From: Pseudomonadota bacterium
Lineage (GTDB): Bacteria; Pseudomonadota; Gammaproteobacteria; Steroidobacterales; Steroidobacteraceae
Assembly (NCBI GenBank): GCA_021822385.1
Contig: JAKARC010000007.1
Span: 1-64,000, forward strand
Direction: 5' to 3'
DNA length: 64,000 bases
The notes under the pieces are model-generated. The model was not told the origin of the DNA. It worked only from the letters and a program-made list of their open reading frames with translations, and made no database searches. Shown in pieces: positions 31,819 to 40,091 of the stretch. How positions within the stretch are numbered: the stretch's first letter is position 1; each line of letters begins with the position of its first letter. The position numbers and the translations under genes were made by a program.

Positions 31819-32277
31819 ATGGCAATTTCCATGGATGCCGAGCAGCTTGAACGACGCCGGACGATCGTGCGCATCCTGCGCAGCGGCGTGGTGCAACGCC
31901 AGGCCGATCTCACCCGGCTGCTGCGCCAGGAGGGCTATGCGGTCACGCAGTCCTCCGTCAGCCGCGATCTGCGCGATCTCGGTGTGCTCAAGGCGAGCGG
32001 CCGCTATGTCCTGCCGCCGGAGGAATTCACGCGCACGCATGGCGATTTCGCCACGCTCGGTCAGTTCGTGCGTGGGCTGCGGCGCGCGGGTGCCTCTCTG
32101 ACCATCCTGCGCACCACCACCGGCGCGGCGCAGAGCGTCGCCGTCGCCATCGACCGCGCCGAATGGCCCGAGGTTGCCGGGACGCTCTCGGGCGACGACA
32201 CCATCTTCATTGCCACCGCCTCGGCCCGCGCCCAGGATCAGCTGGTCGCGCGCTTACAGGCGCTCTTTCGGATCTGA
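31819..32277 (+). CDS. argR: Arginine repressor ArgR
   Basis: 152 residues. N-terminal winged helix with RRRTIVRILRSGVVQRQADL and TQSSVSRDLRDLGVLKASGRY. The C-terminal arginine-binding oligomer domain has RTTTGAAQSVAVAIDRAEWPE and GDDTIFIATASA. The frame is open to a GTG at 31768, but that lies within the promoter and operator, so ATG 31819 (or 31831) is preferred. First gene of the arginine operon, 4 bp before argG. Autoregulation is likely from the ARG boxes. Confidence 0.93.
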   Translation: MAISMDAEQLERRRTIVRILRSGVVQRQADLTRLLRQEGYAVTQSSVSRDLRDLGVLKASGRYVLPPEEFTRTHGDFATLGQFVRGLRRAGASLTILRTTTGAAQSVAVAIDRAEWPEVAGTLSGDDTIFIATASARAQDQLVARLQALFRI

Positions 32278-32281
32278 ACCC

Positions 32282-33514
32282 ATGCCCACTGTTGCCACTG
32301 CGGGCGAGCAGCCCATCGTTCTCGCCTATTCCGGCGGCCTCGACACCTCGTTCCTGGTGCCTTGGCTGACCGAGACTTACCGCCGTCCGGTCATCACCTT
32401 GACGGTGGATACCGGTGGCATCGATGCCGAGGCGGCCCGGACGCTCGCCGAGCGCGCCCGAGCCCTGGGGGCGATCGAGCACCATCAGATCGATGCGCGC
32501 GCCCAGTACTTCGAACAGGTGCTGCGCTTCCTGATCATGGGCAATGTCCGGCGTGGACAGGTTTACCCCCTGTGCGTGGGCGCCGAGCGCGTGATGCAGG
32601 CGCAGACACTCGCGCGCATGGCGCGCGAACTCGGCACCACCATGATCGCCCATGGCTGCACCGCGGCCGGTAACGATCAGGTGCGCTTTGAGGTTGCGCT
32701 GCGCACGCTGGCCCCCGAGCTCGAAGTGCTCGCGCCGGTGCGCGATCGCGCATTCAAGCGCCCGGAGGAACTGGCCTTCCTGCAGGCGCGCGGCTTGCCG
32801 GTGCCGCCGTTCGGCGCCGCCTATTCGATCAATCGTGGCCTCTGGGGCGTCACGATCGGGGGCCAGGAGACCCTCACCTCGAGTGATGGCCTGCCGGAGC
32901 AGGCCTGGGTGCTCACTCGGGATGCATTCACGCGTCCGCGCCCCCCTGAGCAGCACGTCATTACATTCGAGCGCGGCCGCCCGACGGGTCTCGATGGCCG
33001 CGCGCTCGAGCCGGTGGCGCTGATCGAGGCGCTGGAAGCGATCGCCGCGCCGTTTGGCATCGGCCGCGGCATTCACCTCGGCGACACCATCATCGGCACC
33101 AAGGGTCGCGTGGCGTTCGAGGCGCCGGCTGCCGAAGTGCTGCTCACCGCGCATCGCGAACTCGAGAAGCTGGTGTTGACGGGCCGCCAACAGCGGATCA
33201 AGGAGCTGCTCGCCCAGCCCTATGGCGATCTGGTGCACGAGGGCCAGCTGCTCGATCCGGTGTGCCGCGACATCGAGGCGCTGCTCGAATCGTCGCAGAC
33301 GCGCGTGAGCGGTACTGTGCGCGTGACGCTGCGTCCGGGGAATCTGTTCATCGAGGGGGTCGATTCGCCGTATTCGCTGATGCGCGCCTCCAAGGGCGTC
33401 TACGGTGAAGCCGCCGGCGAATGGACGGCGCAGGATGCGCTCGGCTTCTCCAAGATCGTCGCGCTGAGCGGTGTGTTTCACCGGCGTGCAGGCTCCACCG
33501 GCGAGGTGGCCTGA
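32282..33514 (+). CDS. argG: Argininosuccinate synthase
   Basis: 410 residues. PP-loop LAYSGGLDTSFLVPWL for ATP, AHGCTAAGNDQVRFE, YSINRGLWGVTIGG and GTVRVTLRPGNLFIEG are family motifs. It joins citrulline and aspartate with ATP. ATG 32282 follows the argR stop by 4 bp; a longer frame upstream lies inside argR. If the downstream carbamoyltransferase acts on N-acylornithine, a deacylase must release citrulline before this step. No such enzyme lies in the window. Confidence 0.96.
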   Translation: MPTVATAGEQPIVLAYSGGLDTSFLVPWLTETYRRPVITLTVDTGGIDAEAARTLAERARALGAIEHHQIDARAQYFEQVLRFLIMGNVRRGQVYPLCVGAERVMQAQTLARMARELGTTMIAHGCTAAGNDQVRFEVALRTLAPELEVLAPVRDRAFKRPEELAFLQARGLPVPPFGAAYSINRGLWGVTIGGQETLTSSDGLPEQAWVLTRDAFTRPRPPEQHVITFERGRPTGLDGRALEPVALIEALEAIAAPFGIGRGIHLGDTIIGTKGRVAFEAPAAEVLLTAHRELEKLVLTGRQQRIKELLAQPYGDLVHEGQLLDPVCRDIEALLESSQTRVSGTVRVTLRPGNLFIEGVDSPYSLMRASKGVYGEAAGEWTAQDALGFSKIVALSGVFHRRAGSTGEVA

Positions 33515-33515
33515 T

Positions 33516-34592
33516 ATGTCGAACGGCATGCGCAGCGTCGTCGTCGACAAGATCGCCTCGGTGGCGCAGGCCTGCGGGCTTTCCCACGAAGTGCGGGTCG
33601 CAACCGACATACCGGCCGAGGAGGGCGTGGTCCTCGTGGTCGAGGTGTTGACCAACAAATCGACCTACAACCAGATCGAGTTGAGCAGCGGCCGCATGGC
33701 CAAGGTCGGCAAGGGCGACGTGGTCGTCGGCGCGCTCGGGCATCGCAAGGCGTTGTTCGGTTACTCCGGCCACATCCCGCCGACGGTCAAGGCGGGCGAT
33801 GTGATCCAGCTGCTCAACATCGGCGGGGTGCTCGGGGTGTGCGATTCGATCAACCCCGACAAGGGCCAGCCGTTCGACTGCCGCGTCATCGGTGTCGTGC
33901 TGCGCTTTCCCTATCTGGGCGAGCGCATCGGCGTGCCAGCGCGGGTCGGCTATCGGCGGCTCGAGCCGGCGGCGCCTCTCGATACCCGCAACGTGCCGGT
34001 CGTGGCGCTCGCCGGCACGTGCATGGAAGCCGGCAAGACCGCCGCGGCGTGCGCCGTGATCAGCCGTATGCGCCACCGCGGCCTGACCATCGATGCGTTC
34101 AAGGCCACCGGTGTGTCACTGCGGCGCGACATTCTCGCTATGGAGGATGCCGGCGCGCGCCGCTCGGCGATCTTCACCGATTTCGGAGTCGTCACTACGA
34201 CGCGCAGCAACGGACCTGCGCTCACCCGGACGATGCTCACCGAGCTTGCCGCCGGTAAGCCCGACGTCATCGTGTTCGAGCTGGGCGACGGCATCCTGGG
34301 TACCTACGGCGTGGATGCGATTCTCGAGTGCCCCGACATCCGCGCCGCGCTCACCGGCGTCGTGCTTTCGGCCAACGATCCGGTGGCCGCCTGGGGCGGC
34401 GTGAAACTCCTGCGTGAGCGCTTCGGCATCGAGCCGTGCGCCTTGACGGGCCCGGCCACCGATAATCAGGTCGGAATCGATCTGATCACCGAGCAGCTGC
34501 GGGTGCCGGCATTCAATGCCATCAGCAGCGGCGCTCTGCTCGGCGAGCAGGTGATGCAGGCCGTCGGTCTCGCTCGCGAGGCCGAGCGATGA
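33516..34592 (+). CDS. Unknown P-loop protein embedded in the arginine operon (DUF1611/BioD-like C-terminal domain)
   Basis: 358 residues from ATG 33516, one base after the argG stop; the end overlaps argC by 4 bp (ATGA). Residues 1-155 form a domain I do not recognise, rich in beta-strand pattern (VVLVVEVLTNKSTYNQIEL, KVGKGDVVVGALGHRKALF). From about 160 a P-loop domain begins with VVALAGTCMEAGKTAAA, whose Gly-x5-Gly-Lys-Thr spacing (Gly167, Lys174) is that of BioD and DUF1611_C. KATGVSLRRDI, IFTDFG and VIVFELGDGILGTYGVDAIL follow in the DUF1611_C order. Tight coupling to argG and argC implies a role in arginine synthesis. An acyltransferase role at glutamate is a hypothesis only. Confidence 0.9.
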   Translation: MSNGMRSVVVDKIASVAQACGLSHEVRVATDIPAEEGVVLVVEVLTNKSTYNQIELSSGRMAKVGKGDVVVGALGHRKALFGYSGHIPPTVKAGDVIQLLNIGGVLGVCDSINPDKGQPFDCRVIGVVLRFPYLGERIGVPARVGYRRLEPAAPLDTRNVPVVALAGTCMEAGKTAAACAVISRMRHRGLTIDAFKATGVSLRRDILAMEDAGARRSAIFTDFGVVTTTRSNGPALTRTMLTELAAGKPDVIVFELGDGILGTYGVDAILECPDIRAALTGVVLSANDPVAAWGGVKLLRERFGIEPCALTGPATDNQVGIDLITEQLRVPAFNAISSGALLGEQVMQAVGLAREAER

Positions 34593-35650
34593 GCGGGCGG
34601 ATCCCGGCGGTGGTGCTGGGCGGCACCGGTTACGTGGCCGGGGAACTGCTGCGGCTCCTCGCCGGACACCCGCGCTTCGAGGTGCGCGCCGTGATGTCCG
34701 ACAGTCAGCCGGGCGAGCCGATCGGTGCGGCCTTTCCGCATCTTGCCGCGATCTATGGGTCGGCGTGCTTCCGGGCGCAAAGCGACGTCGAGGCGCTGTT
34801 GACCGACGCGCCGCAGTCCGCGCTGTTCGGTGCGGCGCCGCATGGCGTTTCCGCCCGACTCATCGACGCGATGCTCACCGTTGCCGAGGCTGCCGGCACG
34901 CGCGTGCGCGCGGTGGACATCTCGGCCGACTTCCGCTTCCGCTCGAGCGATGCGTATCAACAGGTCTACGGCCATCCCCAGGGCGCGCCGCGGCGCCTGG
35001 CGCAGTTCAGTTGCGCGGTGCCGGAGCACCTTGCCGAACTCGCAACACCGCACGTGGCCCACCCGGGCTGCTTCGCCAGCGCGGTGCTGTTGGCGGGTGT
35101 ACCGCTGCTGCAGCTGAATCTGTCCGCGCCGCAGCTGTTCGTGTCCGGGGTCACCGGCAGCACGGGCTCGGGACGCAAGCCGGTGGCCGGGACCCATCAT
35201 CCGCTGCGCCACAGCGACCTGTATGCGTACAGTCCACTGGCACATCGGCATGCTCCCGAGATCGCCGCCTGCATCCACGGTGCCACGGGCGTTGCCGCGG
35301 ACATCGCGTTCGTGCCGCATTCCGGACCGTTCGCGCGCGGGATCCATGTGACGGTGCAGTCTGCGCTCGCGCGCCGGCTCGATACGGCCGCCATCCTCAG
35401 TTCGCTGCGCGAGTTCTATGCGGGGTCCCCCTTTGTGCGTGTCCTCGATACACCGCCACGGGTGAAAGACATCGTCGCGAGCAATTACGCTCACCTGAGC
35501 GCGACCAGCGACGGCCGCACGGTCGCGGTGATGTGCACGCTCGACAATCTCACCAAGGGCGCCGCCGGCGGCGCGATCCAATGGATGAACCGGCTGTTCG
35601 GTCTGGCGCAGACCGAGGGTCTCACGGCGCCGGCGCCCGGCTGGACTTGA
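34589..35650 (+). CDS. argC: N-acetyl-gamma-glutamyl-phosphate reductase
   Basis: 353 residues. Rossmann start VVLGGTGYVAGELLRLLAGHP, the catalytic Cys in HPGCFASAVL, and TGSTGSGRKPVAGTHH, VAFVPHSG-like IAFVPHSGPFARGIH further on. It reduces the N-acylglutamyl phosphate to the semialdehyde with NADPH. Family members accept acetyl, LysW-bound or possibly succinyl forms; the substrate acyl group here is not readable from this protein. Coupled to the upstream P-loop gene by the ATGA overlap. Confidence 0.95.
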   Translation: MSGRIPAVVLGGTGYVAGELLRLLAGHPRFEVRAVMSDSQPGEPIGAAFPHLAAIYGSACFRAQSDVEALLTDAPQSALFGAAPHGVSARLIDAMLTVAEAAGTRVRAVDISADFRFRSSDAYQQVYGHPQGAPRRLAQFSCAVPEHLAELATPHVAHPGCFASAVLLAGVPLLQLNLSAPQLFVSGVTGSTGSGRKPVAGTHHPLRHSDLYAYSPLAHRHAPEIAACIHGATGVAADIAFVPHSGPFARGIHVTVQSALARRLDTAAILSSLREFYAGSPFVRVLDTPPRVKDIVASNYAHLSATSDGRTVAVMCTLDNLTKGAAGGAIQWMNRLFGLAQTEGLTAPAPGWT

Positions 35651-35659
35651 GGCGAAGGC

Positions 35660-36829
35660 ATGAACACTCCGACACCCGTCCCAGCGCACGCGCCGCCCGC
35701 CGACGGCCTGGCACCGGTCTACACCCAGTACCCGTTCGAGGTGGAGCACGCCGAGGGTGTCTGGCTCATCAATGCCCGCGGCGATCGCGTCCTCGACCTG
35801 TATGGCGGGCATGCCGTTGCCGCGCTGGGGTACGGCCATCCGGGCTGGACCGAGGCGCTGACCGCGCAGGCACGCGCCTGTCAGTTTCAGACCAACGCGA
35901 TCGGCATGAATATCCGCGCGCGTGCCGCGCAGCGGCTGCTCGCGTTTTCCGGGCTCGATCTCGCCAGTGTGTTTCTCGTCAACAGCGGTGCGGAGGCCAA
36001 CGAGAATGCGCTGCGGCTGGCGCTGCACATGACCTCGCGACCGCACGTGGCAGCGCTCGAGGGTGCCTTTCACGGCCGCACGGCCGCTGCGGCGGCCGTC
36101 ACCTGGGGCGCCGAGGCGTGGTACGGTTTCCCGCACAAGCCCTTCGATGTCAGTTTCATGCCCCGGCACGACATCGGCGCCATCGCTGCGCACGTGACCG
36201 AACGGACCGCCGCCGTCATCGTCGAGCCGGTGCAGGGCCTGGCCGGCGCGGTCGATATCGGCGCGGCGTATCTCGGGGCGTTACGCGCTCGCTGCGACCA
36301 GGTTGGCGCGCTGCTCATCTTCGACGAGGTGCAGTGCGGGTTCGGGCGCGTTGGCGCACCCTTTGCCGCCACACTGTACGGGGTCACGCCGGATCTGCTC
36401 ACGACGGCGAAAGCGCTCGGCAACGGTTTTCCGTGCGCGGCACTGCTGTGTTCGGCGCCGGTATCGGCCGCATTGACCATCGGTCAGCTCGGCACGACTT
36501 ACGGCGGCGGCCCGATGGCCTGCGCGGCGCTGCTCGCTGCGATCGAGGCAATAGAATCCGAGCGGTTGCTGGACAATGTTCGGCAGATGAGCGCGACCAT
36601 CCGGCGCACCTGCTGCGTCGGGCCGGTGACCGCCATTCAGGGTGAGGGTTTGCTGCTCGGCCTGCGCGTGCGCCGCCCGGCCAAACAGATCCAGGCGGAG
36701 CTCCTGCGCCGCGGTATCCTCGCCGGCACGGCGAGCGACCCTGAGATCGTGCGGCTTCTGCCGCCCTTCATTCTCGCGGCGCAGCACGTCGAGCTGTTGC
36801 GGCGGGCGCTCGTGGACATCGGCGGATGA
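35660..36829 (+). CDS. argD: N-acylornithine aminotransferase
   Basis: 389 residues, class III aminotransferase. FLVNSGAEANENALRLA, AAVIVEPVQGLAGA, LIFDEVQCGFGRVG and the PLP lysine in TTAKALGNGFP are present. It makes N-acylornithine from the semialdehyde and glutamate. The end overlaps argF' by 4 bp. ArgD/AstC family enzymes are known to act on both acetyl- and succinyl-ornithine, so it fits either route. Confidence 0.94.
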   Translation: MNTPTPVPAHAPPADGLAPVYTQYPFEVEHAEGVWLINARGDRVLDLYGGHAVAALGYGHPGWTEALTAQARACQFQTNAIGMNIRARAAQRLLAFSGLDLASVFLVNSGAEANENALRLALHMTSRPHVAALEGAFHGRTAAAAAVTWGAEAWYGFPHKPFDVSFMPRHDIGAIAAHVTERTAAVIVEPVQGLAGAVDIGAAYLGALRARCDQVGALLIFDEVQCGFGRVGAPFAATLYGVTPDLLTTAKALGNGFPCAALLCSAPVSAALTIGQLGTTYGGGPMACAALLAAIEAIESERLLDNVRQMSATIRRTCCVGPVTAIQGEGLLLGLRVRRPAKQIQAELLRRGILAGTASDPEIVRLLPPFILAAQHVELLRRALVDIGG

Positions 36830-37827
36830 AGCGCTTTCTCGACCTGGCGCAGCTGCCGCGCGCAGAAGTGCTCGCGTTGCTCGAGCTTGCCGGCCGGCTC
36901 GAGCGTGAGCCGCAGCCGCGGGCGCTCGCGGGCAAGATCCTCGGTCTGCTGTTCATGAATCCCTCGCTGCGCACGCTCGCCTCGATGCAGGCGGGCATGG
37001 CGCGGCTCGGTGGCAGCTCGTTCGTGATCACGCCGGGACAAGGCACCTGGCAGCTCGAGACACGGCTGGGCGCAGTGATGAACGGGGCGGCCGCCGAGCA
37101 TGTGCGCGAGGGCATTCCGGTGCTCGCGTCGTATTGCGATGCGATCGGCATCCGCGCCTTCGCCGACGGTCGCGATCTTGCCGCGGATCTGGCCGAGTTG
37201 AATTTCAACGCCATGGCGGCCTTGACCGACAAGCCTCTGATCAATCTCGAATCCGCCGTCAATCATCCCTGCCAGGCGCTGGCGGACTGGAAGACGATGG
37301 ATGATCTGTCCGTGCCGCGGCACGGCCGATTCGTGCTCTCCTGGGTCTATCATCCGCGCCCACTGCCGCTCGCGGTGCCGGCCGCCGCGCTGCACATGGC
37401 GGCGCTGCGCGGCATGGAAGTCGTGGTGCTGCGGCCGGAAGGCTTTGCGTTGCCGCCGGCGATCATGGACAAGGCGCGCCACGCGGCCGCGAGCAGCGGC
37501 GGATCGGTTCGCGAGAGCGACGTGCGTCGCGAGGCGCTCGCCGGCGCGGATGTCATCTATGCCAAGGAGTGGGGTGCCCCCGGATGCTACGGCGACCCGG
37601 CGGCGGAGGCGCGTGTGCGTGCCGCGTACACGGATTGGTGCGTGCGCGGCGACTGGTTCGAGCATGCCGCGCCGGACTGCCGGCTGATGCATTGTCTGCC
37701 CGTGCGGCGCAACGTCGCGGTCGCCGACGAGGTCCTGGACGGACCGCGCAGCCTCGTGCTGCGTGAAGCGTACAATCGTCTGCCGGTGCAGATGGCCGTT
37801 CTTTACCACCTGTTGAAGGGGCTGTGA
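36826..37827 (+). CDS. argF': N-acylornithine carbamoyltransferase, predicted N-succinylornithine type
   Basis: 333 residues of the AOTCase/SOTCase class rather than ordinary OTCase. It shows TPGQGTWQLET, GAVMNGAAAEHVREG, SYCDAIGIRAFA, the carbamoyl-phosphate HPCQ in ESAVNHPCQALADW, and HCLPVRRN. Ungapped comparison with the Xanthomonas campestris enzyme puts Ala90 at the position of its Glu92. That residue is reported to decide acetyl- versus succinyl-ornithine use; replacing Glu92 by Ala, Ser, Val or Pro turned that enzyme into a succinylornithine form. The first phosphate loop reads SLRTL, so the final Arg of the usual SxRTR is Leu51. Starts inside the argD end. Confidence 0.92.
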   Translation: MKRFLDLAQLPRAEVLALLELAGRLEREPQPRALAGKILGLLFMNPSLRTLASMQAGMARLGGSSFVITPGQGTWQLETRLGAVMNGAAAEHVREGIPVLASYCDAIGIRAFADGRDLAADLAELNFNAMAALTDKPLINLESAVNHPCQALADWKTMDDLSVPRHGRFVLSWVYHPRPLPLAVPAAALHMAALRGMEVVVLRPEGFALPPAIMDKARHAAASSGGSVRESDVRREALAGADVIYAKEWGAPGCYGDPAAEARVRAAYTDWCVRGDWFEHAAPDCRLMHCLPVRRNVAVADEVLDGPRSLVLREAYNRLPVQMAVLYHLLKGL

Positions 37828-37872
37828 TCCAGCCTGGGTTTTCGCTATCCGGACGGAGGGCTCGCAACTGAC

Positions 37873-38811
37873 ATGATCATGCAACCCGGTGACCAGACAT
37901 TGGCCATACGCGCGCTGAAGAGCGCGGCGCCGTACATCCGCATGTACCGTGGCAAGACGTTCGTGGTCAAGGCCGGCGGCGGTGTGTTTGCCGATACCGG
38001 CGCGACACGTACCCTCGTCGAACAGATCGCTCTGTTGCATTATTTCGGTGTCCGGGTGGTGTTCGTGCACGGCGGCGGTCCTCAGGTCACCGAGCTTGCC
38101 AACGCGCTCGGCGTGGAGTCGCGCATGGTCGAAGGCCGACGCATCACCGATCGGCGCTCGATCGACATCACCGCGATGGTTCTCAACGGCACCATCAACA
38201 CGCACATCCTGGGCGTGTGCCGGGAGCTGAACATCGAGGCGGTGGGGGTGAGCGGCGTCGATGCCGGCCTGGTGCGCGCACACCGGCGCCCGCCGGTGCA
38301 GTTGGCCGCGGACGGCGCGCTGGTCGACTTCGGGTTCGTCGGCGACATCGATGTGGTCGATCCCACGGTGTTGCGCAAGCTCCTGGAGAACAATTTGATG
38401 CCGGTGGTGAGTCCGCTGTCGGCCGACGATGCCGGCACACTCCTCAACGTCAATGCCGACACCGTGGCGGCGGCCTTGGCCGCTGCGCTGGGCGCGGAGA
38501 AGCTCGTGCTGTGTACGGGCGCGCCCGGGATTCTGGCGGATCGCTCCGATCCGCGTTCGCTCATCTCCTACACGGATCTGGCCGGGTTGCGTGAGCTGCG
38601 CGAGCAGGGCTGCATTGCCGATGGCATGCTGCCGAAGGCCAAGGCCATCGAAGCGGCGCTGCGCGGCGGCGTGCGCCGCGTTCACGTCGTTTCATATCAG
38701 GCGCCCGAGGGCATTCTGGGCGAGGTGTTCACCAACGAGGGCACCGGCACGCTGATCGTCGCCGACATCAATGCGTTGACGCCGGCCGAGCAGCTGAGCA
38801 CCGGGAGCTGA
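37873..38811 (+). CDS. argB: N-acylglutamate kinase
   Basis: 312 residues, amino-acid kinase fold. VVKAGGGVFADTGATRTLV, VFVHGGGPQVTELA, NVNADTVAAALAAALGAEK and GCIADGMLPKAKAIEAAL are the kinase motifs. It phosphorylates N-acetyl- or N-succinyl-glutamate. It is too short to carry the GNAT domain of the Xanthomonas-type ArgB kinase-synthase fusion, so the acylglutamate synthase must be another protein. GGAGG lies about 14 bases before the ATG. Confidence 0.94.
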   Translation: MIMQPGDQTLAIRALKSAAPYIRMYRGKTFVVKAGGGVFADTGATRTLVEQIALLHYFGVRVVFVHGGGPQVTELANALGVESRMVEGRRITDRRSIDITAMVLNGTINTHILGVCRELNIEAVGVSGVDAGLVRAHRRPPVQLAADGALVDFGFVGDIDVVDPTVLRKLLENNLMPVVSPLSADDAGTLLNVNADTVAAALAAALGAEKLVLCTGAPGILADRSDPRSLISYTDLAGLRELREQGCIADGMLPKAKAIEAALRGGVRRVHVVSYQAPEGILGEVFTNEGTGTLIVADINALTPAEQLSTGS

Positions 38812-38813
38812 AC

Positions 38814-40013
38814 ATGAGCCGGCTGTGGGACAAGGGCACGCCGCTCGACGAGCGGGTGCTGCGCTTCACCGCCGGGGAGGATTTCAGCCTCGACGAGCGG
38901 CTCATCCCGTACGACATCCGCGCCTCGATCGCGCATGCCGAAATGCTGCACGCGCAGGGACTCCTCGCCGCAACCGATCTCGCGGCCATCCGTGACGGCC
39001 TAACGGCACTCGGGCAAGCGCATGCCCGCGGCGAGTGGCACGTCGAGCTCACCGACGAGGATGGTCACACCGCGCTCGAGCGGCGGCTGACCGAGCGCAT
39101 CGGGCCTGCCGGCGGGCGTGTTCATCTCGGCCGGTCCCGCAACGATCAGGTGCTCACTGCATTGCGGCTCTATCTGCGCGAGGTCGTGGCGGATCTCAGC
39201 GCGGGCGCGATATCGGTCGCGGCGGCACTGGACCGTCTTGGGGCGCGCGAGCAGGCGACCGCGCTGCCCGGCTACACCCACATGCAGCAGGCGATGCCGA
39301 GTTCCGTACCGTTGTGGGCGGCCGGCTTCGCAGCGGAGATCCGCGACGACGCGCAAGCGCTGCGCCATGTCGATCGGCGCCTCGGCCGCAGTCCGCTCGG
39401 ATCGGCGGCGGGCTATGGCGCGCCGGGTCTGCCGCTCGATCGCGAGGCGACCCGAGCGAAGCTCGGCTTCGCCGCCGTGCACGAGCCGGTGACCGCCGTA
39501 CAGCTGTCCCGCGGCAAGGCCGAAGCGGAGCTGCTCTTCCACATCACCGTGCTGCTGCAGGATCTCGGCCGGCTTGCGGCTGACCTGCTGCTCTTTTACA
39601 CGCAGGAGTTCGGTTTCGTGCGCTTGCCCGAGGCATTCACCACCGGCTCCTCCATCATGCCGCAGAAGCGCAACCCCGATGTCTTCGAGCTGATCCGCGC
39701 TCGTTCCGCCACCGCGCAAGCCTGTCTGCTCGAGGCGCTGGCGCTGTGCGCCAAGCTGCCCTCGGGCTATCAGCGCGATCTGCAGTTGTTGAAGTTTCCT
39801 CTGTTCCGTGCCATCGACCTGACGCAGCAGACGCTCGGCCTGCTGCCGGCAGCACTCGATGCGCTCTCCTTCCGGCCCGAGCGCATCCGGCTCGATCCGG
39901 CCATCCATGCCGCCGAGGAGGCCAACCGCCTGGTGATGAGCGAGGGCATTCCCTTCCGCGAGGCGTACCGGCGGGTTGCCGCCAAATTGAAGGGGCCGGG
40001 GTCGGCGGGTTGA
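38814..40013 (+). CDS. argH: Argininosuccinate lyase, short form
   Basis: 399 residues, about 60 fewer than E. coli ArgH. HLGRSRNDQVLTALRLYLRE, ALPGYTHMQQAMPSSV and the signature loop GSSIMPQKRNPD are intact. The protein ends shortly after SEGIPFREAYRRVA, where longer homologues continue with a small C-terminal segment. It releases arginine and fumarate. The start follows the argB stop by 2 bp. Last gene of the operon; the AlgZ-like kinase follows. Confidence 0.94.
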   Translation: MSRLWDKGTPLDERVLRFTAGEDFSLDERLIPYDIRASIAHAEMLHAQGLLAATDLAAIRDGLTALGQAHARGEWHVELTDEDGHTALERRLTERIGPAGGRVHLGRSRNDQVLTALRLYLREVVADLSAGAISVAAALDRLGAREQATALPGYTHMQQAMPSSVPLWAAGFAAEIRDDAQALRHVDRRLGRSPLGSAAGYGAPGLPLDREATRAKLGFAAVHEPVTAVQLSRGKAEAELLFHITVLLQDLGRLAADLLLFYTQEFGFVRLPEAFTTGSSIMPQKRNPDVFELIRARSATAQACLLEALALCAKLPSGYQRDLQLLKFPLFRAIDLTQQTLGLLPAALDALSFRPERIRLDPAIHAAEEANRLVMSEGIPFREAYRRVAAKLKGPGSAG

Positions 40014-40091
40014 GTGCCCGCATGGGCGGGAATCCCCGTCGTTGCGGCACCCGGACCCACAGGGCCCGCGGGCCGCACGTCTGCGCACCAG

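Noticed and set aside
37873-38811. ArgB as kinase-synthase fusion of the Xanthomonas type
   Set aside because: At 312 residues there is no room for the C-terminal GNAT domain; only the kinase fold is seen.
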